A stretch of 64,000 nt of DNA from Paramoeba atlantica (lineage: Eukaryota > Discosea): assembly GCA_977017575.1 (NCBI GenBank), contig CDRNVI010000021.1:62001-126000 (forward strand). Direction: 5' to 3'. A program made the position numbers and the translations under genes. Under the pieces are notes generated by a model. That model did not search any database. It was not told the DNA's origin and was given only the letters and a program-made list of their open reading frames with translations. Of the stretch, positions 1-10,459 are shown in pieces. Position 1 is the stretch's first letter, and each line of letters begins with the position of its first letter.

Positions 1-2
1 TA

Positions 3-1970
3 GAGGAAGTTTGCACGACTCAAATAAGCACGTGCAAGGATGTCCCACACCGATGTCGATATCTGTGGACCAGAATTTTTACCGCAGCCCTCTCCACCGC
101 GGTAAACGAAAACTCACTGAGAGCCTGGACCCTTCTTGCCTTGCTTCCGAAATGCGTCCTACCAGCCCCGTACCGAGGAGGCCGCAAAGCTCACAAGTCC
201 TATACCTCCTACATCTCAAAGCGAATGGAACTTTGGATACAAGGCCAATATACCACCCTATGGGCCCAAGCAAATTCGGAGCATGACAGGAAGCGCTCAA
301 AAGTGCCGAATAATGAGATTGAGGGTGAAGAAGACAAGGCTGCAATACGGGCTGAAATTCTGGTTCGCCAAGGAGAATTTTCCCGAGGCATGGCTGCCCT
401 TACTGCAGCTCCACTTGCACCATACAGCGAGGAAACCCTGCTAAAGCTGCAGGAAAAACACCCTAGCCCCCATGGTAATCCCATCTCGTGCCCCCTGCCT
501 CCCCTGGAAGAAGAAGCTTTAAAACTGGACGAATCCGAGGTGAGAAAAGCAGTAGATACCTTCCGTCGCGGATCCTCTGCTGGGACTATGGGGCTCCGGC
601 CTGAACACCTCCAAACAGCGCTTCAAGAGCACGTCGACCAGAATATGAATCCTCTTACGACGCTCACTTCCTTCGTAAACCATCTCCTAGCTGGCAAAGC
701 CCCAGACGAAGTGCAACCTTTTTTTGCAGGGGCACGGCTATGCGCACTCGAAAAAGGGGAAGATGACGTGCGGCCTATCGCTGCGGGGGAAACCCTTAGA
801 CGCCTGGTGAGCAAGGCAGTGTGCCTTTCGATAAAAGAAAAAGCAGGATCCTTCTTTGGACGTCGTCAATACGGGGTCGCAGCGTCTGCTGGGGCGGAAA
901 GAGTGATACACCTTTGTCGCCGTCTAATGAGAAATAATGAAGAAAATGAGAACATAACGTTCTGTAAGGTGGATCTTCGGAACGCCTTTAATAACGTGAG
1001 CCGACCCGTCTTCATCTTCCTCACACGAAAGCATTTCCCTGAACTATCCCCATGGGTAGAATGGTGTTATGCCAATCACAGCTGTCTCACATTCGGCAAT
1101 GATTTTATCCCCTCGGCAGAAGGAGTGCAACAAGGAGACCCTCTGGGCCCACTCCTCTTCTCCTTGGTGTTAGCAGAGGTAACAGAAGAAATTGCATCAA
1201 ATTCTAACCTACGAACACAATTATGGTATTTAGATGACGGTGTGCTTGTAGGTGAGCCCAAAGAAGTCCGTAAAGCCCTAGACGTCCTCGACGAGATAGG
1301 ACCGAAGTGGGGACTCTTCCTGAATCTCTCCAAGTGCGAGATCATTACCCCCCCAGCATCAGCTCACACCTCCGTTTTCTTTCCTGACATCCCCAGTGAT
1401 AAAATACGGTACGACGGGAACTTCGACATTCTTGGAAGCCCAATAGGCTCTGCGGAACACTGTGCGGAGTTTCTCATGACACACGCGATTGAACCAGCCC
1501 GCGAAACATTAGAAGCTACTGCTGTGTTAGAAGATCCCCAAATAGCTCTCGCACTAATACGGCAATGTTCGGGGTTTTGTCAGATGGTGTACGCACTGCG
1601 CACCACTCCTCCCCAAGCCCTTGGAGAATTATGCCAAAAACTTGACTCTCATCTAGTCCAGGCCGTGGAGCACGCAATTTCTCCCTTAGGCGTCGCCGCT
1701 CGCGACCAAATACAACGACCAAAACGCCACGGCGGGTTCGGACTTCGCTCATCAATTCTCCACCAGTCAGCAGCCTACGTTTCTTCCGTCGCGCACGCCG
1801 CTAGCTTGGACAACTGGGACCCCACAGAAGCTGAGGGATTTTCCAGCTCAGCACATGACATAAATGACAAAGTTGGGACTGATCTGGTTGATCCATACAC
1901 TGGACGCATTACCAAACCTAGTGTGCCTGGTGAATATCATGCAAATCGGAGCATCCTTTCCCGCCCAGCG
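3..1970 (+). CDS. LINE-A1 polyprotein, RT-containing N-terminal part (partial)
   Basis: Reverse transcriptase part of the LINE-A polyprotein. RT motif A reads VDLRNAFNNVSR (near 970), motif B EGVQQGDPLGPLLFSLVLAE (near 1120), and motif C WYLDDGVLVG (near 1225), followed by GLFLNLSKCEII. These match an R2-clade palm. No start codon is used here because the ORF enters from outside the window: KDVPHRCRYLWTRIF near base 40 aligns with KDIPNSCRQGWAKVF in copy A3. The frame is cut at codon GCG 1968-1970 by S1 and resumes at 2405. Confidence 0.88.
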
Positions 1971-2404
1971 TAATAGTTCACGTTTTGAAATTTAGCCGAG
2001 GGGCGGCTATATATTTGCCTGCTGGCCCTTCGGGGCACATAATTTTCTCAAATTATGATGTAGTATTCTCTAATTGCATGGAGGGGGGTGTTTACTCGTT
2101 TGTTATATTCTTGTTAGGTTGTTATTTTGTTACGTTTAAAGTTTTGTGGGCAGGCTGGCCGAGTTTGTGGGCAGTTTTGAGGGCAGGCTGGCCGAGGGTT
2201 CCGGTGGGGGGGGAACCCCGTTAACAGAGTGACATTGATTGTGTTGTTTTATGCAGGCTTGTTTTTTTCCATCTTTGTGCGTGTGAAATGAATGAATGAT
2301 ATGTTGTGTCATTTTGAATTACGATTGAGCTATTCATAGTTGTTCATTTATTCATATATGTTATCAGTGTATATGTTTCCAGGGAGCCCCTCGGCGTGGA
2401 TTTC
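1971..2404 (+). mobile_element. Solo A-B element S1 of a DIRS-like YR retrotransposon (D7 family)
   Basis: A 434-bp insert without coding capacity. It starts with the 16-bp core TAATAGTTCACGTTTT, then GAAATTTAGCCGAGGGGC, and ends GCCCCTCGGCGTGGATTTC. The inner 18-20 bp form an imperfect inverted pair with the 5' arm. The A part (to about 2150) matches the A1 repeat of D7 and the B part (about 2153-2404) matches the D7 B repeat. It lacks the C-rich tract that separates A2 from B2 in full elements. Removing it restores the LINE-A frame (PA|KRKL) with no target duplication, as expected of YR integration. It is the analogue of a solo LTR: a fossil end pair with no genes. Confidence 0.85.
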
Positions 2405-3340
2405 AAAAGAAAACTCGCACAATCCCTCAATCACGCCCTTCTCCCGGTCTCGACGGATCAGGAAAAGATCATCCCGAGGCAAAAACATCTCAGCCAAGCT
2501 ATCTCGGATACGGAATTTCAAACGGCATATTCAAAGGCAGACGCAAGAACGCGGGCGCGATGGATCTCGCAGTCCGGAAAAGGGGCCGGAAACTGGGCTT
2601 TCGCAACTCCCTCCAAGACCAGAGGCTACGCTTTCACCCACACGGAGTTTCGTACCCTAACACGCTGGTGGCTAGGCATGGACGTCTTCCCCGAAGATCG
2701 GCCTTGCCCAGCTGACGGGTGCACCCTTCCCTTGCTCAAGAATGGAGAGCACGCTTTGCTCTGCAAGAACGGCCATGGTATCATCTCACGGCACAACGCT
2801 CTGGCCCAACAATTTACATCGTTCTGCAGCAGAGCCTTCCTGGCGCCACAGAGAGAGAAGAGTTTGGGAAATCGGGGTCCTGGGGGGGCTCTCACGAGAC
2901 CAGCAGACGTATTTCTGCCAACTGCCTCCATCGCCAAAGGATCTTTAGCGCAAGGCATGGTCCTAGATTTTGCGGTCACTCACGCACAGCAAACAAAGTA
3001 TTTGGACTCAGTCCACAATGCTAGCTGGGTGACCCCGGGGTCTTTTGCCGAGCACTTCGCGGAGACCAAGGCGCGACAGCGACAAGAAGCAGAAAAAGCA
3101 GGACACCTCTTCACAGCGATGGTGGTGGAATCCTTTGGTTCCTGGAGCGAGAGTGCGCTAGCGTTACTCCGGGACATCGGAACCCAACGGGCGAATGCAT
3201 CCAAAGGGCTCCTTTCACGAGACCAAGCGCGAAACGATCTCCTAACAGATCTGAACGTGACGCTAATGCGTTCTCAAGCCAGGATGATGGTTTCGCGCAT
3301 CCGCGTAGAGGACCCAGCGGATCCTTTGGTAGAGGCTTAA
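2405..3340 (+). CDS. LINE-A1 polyprotein, C-terminal Cys/His and RLE part
   Basis: C-terminal continuation of the LINE-A1 frame after S1. It contains a Cys/His cluster (CPADGC...HALLCKNGHG..SRH, about 2705-2800) and then the restriction-like endonuclease. The RLE shows RPADVFLP (near 2900) and VLDFAVTHAQQ.KY (near 2960), a PD-(D/E)xK-type layout. The tail is a helical, Arg/Ala-rich segment ending RIRVEDPADPLVEA. Function: nicks the target DNA to prime reverse transcription. No internal stop is seen in this half. Confidence 0.88.
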   Translation, partial: KRKLAQSLNHALLPVSTDQEKIIPRQKHLSQAISDTEFQTAYSKADARTRARWISQSGKGAGNWAFATPSKTRGYAFTHTEFRTLTRWWLGMDVFPEDRPCPADGCTLPLLKNGEHALLCKNGHGIISRHNALAQQFTSFCSRAFLAPQREKSLGNRGPGGALTRPADVFLPTASIAKGSLAQGMVLDFAVTHAQQTKYLDSVHNASWVTPGSFAEHFAETKARQRQEAEKAGHLFTAMVVESFGSWSESALALLRDIGTQRANASKGLLSRDQARNDLLTDLNVTLMRSQARMMVSRIRVEDPADPLVEA

Positions 3341-3808
3341 GCCTCTACTGACAGTCCAGTTTCAGCACGAAGACGCCATAATATCCAGGACGGGTGCTGG
3401 CCGGGTCGACAGAGACTATGCTCACGCCTAGCCCGCGAGGGCTAGGTACCCCAAGTGAGGTAGTGCACGGGCAGTGAATCTCCTCCCCGTCGGCCAGCAT
3501 CCTGTTTCGCGACCGTGTCGCTGTCGACACAGGCCCGCGCCTGCGCCCTCCCACATAACAAGGGAAGGGTTCACAAGTCAGGCCGTGGAGAGGTCGAAAG
3601 ACCCGGTCCGGAACGCGCGAATGGATTGGGTCTGGATTGCTTGTTTTTATTTTTACTGTGTCTTGTTTGTCGTATATACTTAGGGGAGATTGAATTGCTA
3701 GTTTTGGGCTGAGAAAAAAGAAAAAGAAAATATACTTCTGTGGAAATAAAAAGAATTGCTAATTTGATTGCTTGTTTTAAATTCATATAAAAAAAAAAAA
3801 AAAAAAAA
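3341..3808 (+). other. LINE-A1 3' UTR with two conserved hairpins and A-tail
   Basis: The non-coding tail contains an 8-bp stem CCTAGCCC/GGGCTAGG closed by a GCGA (GNRA) loop (3427-3446) and a second hairpin GTGTCG-CTGT-CGACAC (3515-3530). It is AT-rich after about 3640 and ends in about 19 A. Near-identical sequence lies inverted at about 59580-59860, and a diverged relative lies at 46310-46530. In R2-type elements the 3' UTR fold is what the RT recognises, so this is a plausible priming signal. Confidence 0.7.
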
Positions 3809-3857
3809 CCTGCATGTGTACATTTCTGTTGTTCCGGAATCTTAATTATTACTCGTT

Positions 3858-4095
3858 GAGCATTGTTCCTGGTCGAGGCTTTCATCCTGGCTTGAGCATT
3901 TGATCCTGGTTGAGCATTTGATCCTGGTTGAGCATTTGATCCTGGTTGAGCATTTGATCCTGGTTGAGCATTTAATCCTGGTTGAGCATTTGATCCTGGT
4001 TGAGCATTTAATCCTGGTTGAGCATTTAATCCTGGTTGAGCATTTAATCCTGGTTGAGCATTTGATCCTGGTTGAGCATTTAATCCTGGTTGAGC
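3858..4095 (+). repeat. 18-bp minisatellite, about 13 units
   Basis: Tandem copies of GTTGAGCATTTGATCCTG. The first two or three and the last units are degenerate. The core units differ almost only by G/A in TTGATCC versus TTAATCC. The unit is a multiple of three, and the minus strand stays open across it (4203-3571), reading repeated NAQPG(S/L). No homologous protein is recognised, so a satellite is the safer call. It sits between the LINE-A1 tail and the LINE-C1 start. Confidence 0.85.
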
Positions 4096-4343
4096 ATATT
4101 TTGATGAACCCGATGTACGTTCCGCCACGTCGGATTTATTGAAAAGTTTAAGTGTTTTACTATTTTGTATATTCTTTCTGCTTTGTGAAGTCCAGTGTGT
4201 CATACGAAGAAGTCGAGATGTATCGACACTATAAGTACCTACTCGAGAGCCCCTAACTGGTCCACTAAAAAGGACTCAGTGTATTTGTTGTTGTTGTTGT
4301 TGTTATTGCTGAATAACGCGCGCTGTATTATTATATTATTATA

Positions 4344-4359
4344 TTTCTGTACCTTGTTG
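4344..4359 (+). other. Spliced-leader 3' end at the LINE-C1 5' end
   Basis: TTTCTGTACCTTGTTG lies 23 bp before the first ATG of LINE-C1 (4383). It matches the 3' part of the SL-like sequences at 56188-56220 and 62880-62910 (both minus). Only these 16 bases are shared here; the upstream bases (ATTATATTATTATA) differ. Interpretation: the copied RNA was trans-spliced before reverse transcription, or the insertion used an SL-like target. Confidence 0.55.
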
Positions 4360-4382
4360 TTTTTATTTTTATTTTTACTCGT

Positions 4383-5050
4383 ATGAACACGCAAAACGCC
4401 GAACAAATTATGAAGAGGGGATCAACGCTCGATAAGCCAAAGAAAACCCCCCGTGTGAGAGTTATTATGAGTGCAAAGGAATTATCGCCGAACTGGGCCG
4501 ACCACGAGGTACATAGCAACTACCGACGGCCAAGGATAAAATTTTCTGATGCAAGGCCGACCTCACAAGAGTCCGAGAATGATTCCGATGAGGAGAGAGA
4601 TTCATCCAAACATCCTGAAGATTGCGAAGGCGCCTCCGATGATACCACAGGCGAAGAATCTGATGTGATGTCGGTGGATGAGGAAGTGACGTCGATGGAT
4701 GGGGAAGTGGGGCAACGCAAAAACGAAGAATTTCCGAAGGCTCCAGATCACATCAACACCATTATCCATGAATGGGGCAAAGGAACGACGTGCGAACTGA
4801 GATGGGGATTCAAAAAAGAGCAGAACTATGCCTCAAAAGGAGTAGTGGTGAAGAGGACTGTCCGAAAAGGTATTGTAAAGCTGAAGGTGGAATATGATGA
4901 TGATGATTTGGGCCTTTTGACTCCGAAAAGTTATGGCCCCTCAACTCCCCAAACGGGCAGTCCGAATACGTCTTGCGACGTATCCGGAGAGCCAGCCGTA
5001 GCAAGCTATGGCTGACCTCCGCTTGGAGAGGAGTTAAAGAAGGTGGAATA
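4383..5050 (+). pseudogene. LINE-C1 N-terminal region, with one in-frame stop
   Basis: Starts at the first ATG after the SL-like sequence. It is acidic and Ser-rich (SDEERDSSKHPED, DVMSVDEEVTS), then has the conserved small domain of this LINE clade: GTTCELRWGFKKEQ...RKGIVKLKVEYDDD, compare GDKCTVAWTFDCQGTINVSRG in LINE-B2. An in-frame TGA at 5013-5015 follows AVASYG, after which the same frame reads PPLGEELKKVEY to the D2 junction at 5050 and resumes at 19247 as KPSDGDNGPSG. The stop makes this copy a pseudogene unless read through. Confidence 0.72.
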
Positions 5051-5236
5051 TAGAAGTCTACGAATAGAATTGTTCGAAGGATATCGAGTTTCCTGTAGGG
5101 TGGGGGGGGTGGCCCCACGGGGCACATGATATTCTCATATTATGATTTTTACTTAGTTAAATTGTCAGAGTTTAATCGTACATCAATTATTTATACTTTG
5201 GTAAAGGATAGAAGATTATATCCGTACGAAAATTTT
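5051..5236 (+). repeat. D2 left repeat A1
   Basis: Begins with the 16-bp core TAGAAGTCTACGAATA, then arm GAATTGTTCG. It is repeated as A2 at 18775-18959. It contains a small G/C hairpin, GTGGCCCCACGGGGCAC. The gag start lies six bases downstream. Confidence 0.88.
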
Positions 5237-5579
5237 TTTCCTATGCCTCAGTCGCCGCGAGAGACTCTATCACCACGCGAAACGCGTAGTCCATCGATCG
5301 TGCCAGAGAATCCGATGGGAAGCTCGGAAATGAGCATAATGAAATCAAGAGTGTGTGAAAAGCTTTTGCTGGCGAAGGATGTGGCACCGGTTCTGCACAT
5401 TAAAGCGGTATGGCAACGAAAAGACGCGTCGACTTCGGCAAAACGTACTTCGCATGGCAAGATTCGACGTGAAGGCATGGAAATGTGGGCCGTCTGGGAG
5501 GACGATCCCACGCGTGAGTACCCCTTTCCTCACAATGATCTGAATTACTTTCGTATTGACCTGGAAGAAGCCGAACCAC

Positions 5580-8500
5580 TAGAAGTCTACGCATGGAAAT
5601 TTAACCGAGGGGCTAATATCGGGTCAAATGCCCCGGAAGGGGGTTATAATTTTCATTGTTCTTTTCCCCGAAAGGGGGTTGTAATTGAATCATGTATAAA
5701 AGCTACAATATGTATTCTGAAAACTATATATAAAGGCCCTGCAAGCACAGGGGGGGCTAGAGCCCACGCGCCAAATGCAGCCCGTCAACCCCATTCTTCT
5801 ACAAAAGCTACGCCGCCACTTGAATCCGAAGGAGAGCATGTGTTGCCTCCTATGCTGGAAGGCAGCGGCGCGTTGGACCGAGACCGCGGATTTAAGAAGA
5901 GAACAGTTCGTGAGTGTAACAAGCTGCGAAGTGATAATTTATTGGGGGAGGGGGACAAAGACCACACGCCTAAACCCTTTTCGACCACACCTTTACGCCA
6001 TTGTAACTGGGCCAGGAACGCCAGAACTCGCGCAGCATATCCAAAGCATGAACCCCGGGCAACGACTCTGTTACACGACAGTCCGCGAGATGGACCATCA
6101 AATACGATCAATACTCGGTCAGGGGTACGGGACGCACTCTATCAAAAGGGGGGCAATCACTCATCTGTTTCACGAAATCTCTCTCGGAAATTTGCGCATG
6201 CAGGAGGTTCAAAACCTAACAAAACACCAGAACATAGAATCACTGCTCAGATACAATGCAAACAGCGTTACAACGGCACGGGCCCTCGGGACACAACGAG
6301 TGTCTGCACTCCTTCCGGTACTTTAACAACCTCTCATGTTACAAAGTGTTTTCACGAAGTCCCCTATCTCCGTAGGCACTCCGTTATATGTGCCCGCCGT
6401 AGCTCGCGGCTCGCTATACCGAAGGATATGAGTCTACCCCTCCATGTGAAAAAGTCAATCCCGGTGATTAAATTGGACAAAGTGAAGGAATGGTTAAATC
6501 CTGCGGCAGCCACACGTTTTCGCAAGGTACTAAATGAACTTTTATGGGTTCCTACAGGCCCGTACCCCGAGCCTTCGGTACGTGGTTCTTTGCCCGAGGA
6601 AGACATACGTCTACTAGAGGACGCCGGCGTTATAAGCAAGGTTTCGGGGAAGGACCTACTCAAAAGACCATCCATGCAATATATGATCCCCTTTACAGTG
6701 GTTGAAACCGACGATGAAGGTAATCAACGCCGCAGGTTTATATCCTGGACACGAGATGACAACAACAGGCTTTTAAATTATGAACCGGAAGTTGCGCTGT
6801 ATCACCCATCCAAATATCTACACAAAGCACATGATGCTATGGCAGTGAAGCGCGACTTCACTTGTGGTTTTTACCAAATTAGTATTCCATTGAAGGCACG
6901 GCCCAAGTTTAGATTTCGATCGAAGTTTTCGAGATGAACGTTCTTCCCATGGGTCATCGCTGCGCACCAGAAATCATGCACACTGTTACCGCCGCAATTG
7001 CCGGCGAGAGGTCGGTGTGTCAGGAGCGTTTCTAGTTTCACAGAGGTGCCACTGACGTTTACGTCGACGGAGTTCGTTTTTCGGGGACAGCGAACGATGC
7101 CGTCGAATACGCTCGCTTTATTGACGAGCGGTGTTCCAAAGCAAACGGCCTCTTTAAAGACGCCGGACAGCCCCCTGCTTTGAAGTATGTTTTCAATGGG
7201 GTGGCTTTCGACCACGACACTCATACGGTCGCCTGGGACCGAGACTGGTCAGTAAACTGCAAAAAGACAAATTTCATAAATTGTCTTTTGGTGATCTTGA
7301 GGCGGCGGTGGGGCGTCTTCTGTATGGATCTGCAGTCTTGCGGCTCAATATGCCACGCTTTTATTTCGCGATGAAAGTCGCGCAGCGTAGGATCAACTTA
7401 TTAAATCGCTGTCCGTATTTGATCGACAAGCCAGTTGATCTTCCGGTAGTTACTCGTTCTACACTTACCGAATGGCGAAATGAATTGATATGCAATCTTC
7501 CCCGACCCCCGCCTCCTCATCCTGACACCGTTCCTCACCACCACAAGTTATACACGGATGCTTCTGCGAAGGGATGGGGGGCCATCATTTACCTTGATTC
7601 TGGGGAGGTATTAATTACTGGTGAGGCATGGCCGAAAAATTTTAAGTATGAAGTGAATCGGGCCGAAGCGATGGCGGTCCGCTTAGCTATTAAAAAGTTT
7701 GCTATGCACTCCCCCAAAGGAACGTGCTTGGATATCTTCGTGGATAACACCTCCTGTAAGGCAGCGTTGAACAGGAGATTATCGAAGTCAGAAGGAGTGT
7801 CAAAGGAATTGAAAGAAATAATACGAGACACTGAGAAACGTGGGATTTGTGTCGAGGCGAGATATGTGTCTACGTTGAACAATCCGGCCGATCATATAAG
7901 TCGGGGTAAAGAAGTTGACATTAAACAGATTGAAAAGTATGTGATGTAAAGGGCACGATAATAGACCGGTCATCTATTATTGTGTTATCCTTCCCTAGTT
8001 ATTTTCGAAAAAAAAAAAATTACTGTGTGTTCGGGAAAATATTGTGACGTGTGTGTGGGCAGGTAGCCGCCGGGTTTGGCGGGTGCAACCCGCTAACATA
8101 GTGATATATTATAAATTTATATTGTTTGTTTTGAAAGGATCTATTTTGTCAAGATGATGTAGAAGCTACATACGTTTCAATTTGCTTTTCATGTATATGA
8201 TATGAATAGGTGAACTCATGTGAAAATAAATTATTATTTCATCTTTATAGTTATTTTCTTTTATGTCCTGTGCGGCCCCTCGGTGTGGATTTCTAGAAGT
8301 CTACGCATGGAAATTTAACCGAGGGGCTAATATCGGGTCAAATGCCCCGGAAGGGGGTTATAATTTTCATTGTTCTTTTCCCCGAAAGGGGGTTGTAATT
8401 GAATCATGTATAAAAGCTACAATATGTATTCTGAAAATTTACATATTTACTGATTACTTACTTGTAGAATCTTTTTCCTTTACGCGTTTTTTGTCCCACC

Positions 8501-8748
8501 CACCAAACCCCCATCCTATAGCCGCCGGGTTTGGCGGGTGCAACCCGCTAACATAGTGATATATTATAAATTTATATTGTTTGTTTTGAAAGGATCTATT
8601 TTGTCAAGATGATGTAGAAGCTACATACGTTTCAATTTGCTTTTCATGTATATGATATGAATAGGTGAACTCATGTGAAAATAAATTATTATTTCATCTT
8701 TATAGTTATTTTCTTTTATGTCCTGTGCGGCCCCTCGGTGTGGATTTC
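5580..8748 (+). mobile_element. DIRS-like YR retrotransposon D1, nested in D2 gag
   Basis: Ends: A1 5580-5727, B1 8064-8293, A2 8294 to about 8491, B2 8519-8748. B1 and B2 are both 230 bp and look identical. Parts: tyrosine recombinase C-terminal region (5775-6326: RWTETADL, HSIKRGA, KHQNIESLLRYN), RT (about 6360-7270) and RNase H (about 7545-7900: YTDASAKGWGAI, DNTSCKAAL, NPADHISR). No gag is seen. It is flanked by the two halves of D2 gag with no target duplication. Recent by its repeats, but broken, with a few breaks. Confidence 0.85.
8064..8748 (+). repeat. D1 tail block B1-A2-B2
   Basis: B1 (8064-8293) ends GCCCCTCGGTGTGGATTTC and abuts A2, which starts with the core TAGAAGTCTACGCATG and then GAAATTTAACCGAGGGGC. 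A C-rich tract (GTCCCACCCACCAAACCCCC, 8493-8512) precedes B2 (8519-8748). Together with A1 (5580-5727) this is the split-direct-repeat layout of Ngaro/PAT/VIPER-type elements. Confidence 0.88.
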
Positions 8749-9550
8749 AGTCCTCGAATAATCTTCCGGAGACGCAGCCATTGGACGGCGGACGGCCCCT
8801 GCCTCCAAATCTGCAATCATTCGCATCAATGAATTCGTTAAAGTTAGACCCTTATGAACCTATTACTTGGCCAGCGTGGATCGATGCCCGTAATGATGAG
8901 GGATTTCGCATTCGTGATTTGATTCGGGAACTGAAGGAGGCACCGGAATATCGTTTGCGACTCAATCAATTCTTTCAGGATCGTTCATTTCAGAAACAGC
9001 AAGAGCGAAACTTCGACAATTTGCTAGGGAAATGGATTATGTTGGCGCGGGATACCCCAGGATGGTCTGAAGGTCCTTTCTTGGAGTTGGGTAAAGCAAT
9101 CGTTCAGAGTCTTCGAGACTCATATTGGCGAGCGTGCAAGGTAGATGTAGAGGCAGTCCACCAGAAGTTGGATAAAGAGGACAGATCACACGACAAATTT
9201 TATCAACACGTGTCGGATCAGTTATCCGATCGAGAGAAATTTCGTGCGCGCTACTCCGGATCAAATTATGTGAATCGAAGTTATCGTTCTTTTGGTCAGC
9301 CGAGACAAATGTATCCGAGTTATGCTTCTTCCAATGTGGGGCGCCCAGTGTGTTACAATTGCCGATCTCCTGATCATTTCTTGAAGGATTGTCCGTACAA
9401 AAGATCATCACCACCGGATTTTCGCCAGAGGGCGGCTGGCAGCGCCAAGACGTTATGAAACGCCCGTCCTTTAATCGCCAGTGTTCCGAATATAGAATAC
9501 CGGAGAATCGACGTAGGAACGAAAATTTCGCATCAAATGGTACCACAGAC

Positions 9551-10262
9551 AGAGTTTTGAAACATCGCTACTTCTTCGACACTGCCTCCAAATCTATTGA
9601 TGAGCAAATTCAAACCACAAAAGCTCCGGTAGACGCGCGCAAGTCGAAGACTTCCACTCAGGAACGGCACGTCGCACTCCCTTTACTCAAGCAGCAAAAG
9701 GCCCGAAAACAAGCGTTGAAGTCCATAAAATTTGAGCAAAAGAAACTGTCAGAAGAGATTCGCAAAGATCCGCGACTCGACTCCATATTAAAACGGACAA
9801 CATCATCCTTTAGTCATCTACAGTCTTCTTCTGGTTACATTAATCCGTACCTCTTTCGATACGTAATTATGACTAGACTTGGGATCAAGCCTCCAACCTT
9901 AAATAACAAGATCGATTGCCCTGGATGTGCCGCCGAGGTTAGCTCTGCTCACATATTCCAACACATTGTCGGCTGTACTAAATGTAACGGAATGAACGCA
10001 ACCAAGAAACACTCATATCTCGTCAGGTTCCTTGCGTCCCTCTGCTCGAAAGCTGGTGTCCCCTGTGTAGTAGAACCGCGCTCACATTCTTCCTTCTACT
10101 GTACCAAATGTAAAGCTCACGTTTCCGAGGGAGAGATAGAAAAACATCCCTGCCGTGCCCGCAGAATCAGATCAGGCCCCGATCTAGGAATCATGTGGCC
10201 TCACATAGGTGAAGTGCTGTATGACATTACAGTCGTCCACACCGGAAGCCCAAGTTACCTAA
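9551..10262 (+). CDS. LINE-C2 knuckle and RLE region (before D3)
   Basis: Contains the Cys/His knuckle CPGCAAEV...HIVGCTKCNGMNATKKH (about 9920-10010), a second Cys pair (YCTKCKAHVSEGEIEKHPC) and the RLE core RSGPDLGIMW...VLYDITVVH (about 10170-10240). It matches LINE-C3 closely. The frame is open up to the D3 junction and continues at 15251, so the coding sequence was intact over this span before D3 inserted. Confidence 0.82.
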
Positions 10263-10458
10263 TTAGAGTTTACGGAAAGAATTGCTTGAATAAAATATTT
10301 ATTCTTTGACCGTGGCCCTACGGGGCACATATACATATATGTACCTGATTTTGCCCCCTCCGGGGGGAATCATGTAATTATAATTTTAGCATACTATACT
10401 ATACATTATTTTACTCTAGTGACTTATAATCTTTTTCCACTCGCAAAAGGAAAGTTGC
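10263..10458 (+). repeat. D3 left repeat A1
   Basis: Core TTAGAGTTTACGGAAA, arm GAATTGCTTG, and a hairpin-like GTGGCCCTACGGGGCAC. It is repeated at 14827-15022. Gag starts two bases after it, so A1 must contain any promoter or trans-splice acceptor for gag. Confidence 0.88.
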
Positions 10459-10459
10459 G

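Larger units (their letters stand above)
1..3808 (+). mobile_element. LINE-A copy A1, 5' end outside window, split by solo element S1
   Basis: A non-LTR retrotransposon of the RLE-bearing R2/CRE-like type. The reading frame is already open at base 3 and continues, around the S1 insertion, to a stop at 3340. It is followed by a structured 3' UTR and an A-run (about 3789-3808). Homology with the longer LINE-A copy at 50416-53735 (minus) reaches the window edge, so the N-terminal zinc-finger region lies upstream. Without S1 the frame is continuous, so this copy may have been coding-competent before S1 arrived. LINE-A RNA would be copied into DNA at a nick made by its own RLE (target-primed reverse transcription). 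Confidence 0.88.
5242..9458 (+). pseudogene. D2 gag, split by the D1 insertion
   Basis: Two gag-like stretches flank D1: an N-terminal one (from 5242, with EMWAVWEDDPTREYPFPH) and a C-terminal one (8749-9458). They are homologous to the continuous gag of D3. The C-terminal part ends with the nucleic-acid-binding knuckle CYNCRSPDHFLKDC, a C-x2-C-x4-H-x4-C motif typical of retroelement nucleocapsids. It is listed as a fossil because another element sits inside it. Confidence 0.8.

Noticed and set aside
1971-2404. Spliceosomal intron interrupting LINE-A1
   Set aside because: It matches the A and B repeats of D7, has the YR core at its start and inverted arms; no GT-AG borders.
3858-4095. CRISPR-like array
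   Set aside because: Head-to-tail identical units without spacers.
3571-4203. Host gene encoding an NAQPG repeat protein
   Set aside because: Open frame explained by an 18-bp satellite; it runs into a poly-T/A tract and has no recognisable domain.
5126-6330. A single fused protein from D2 gag through D1
   Set aside because: The open frame crosses an insertion junction and the A1 repeat of D1; the halves belong to two elements.
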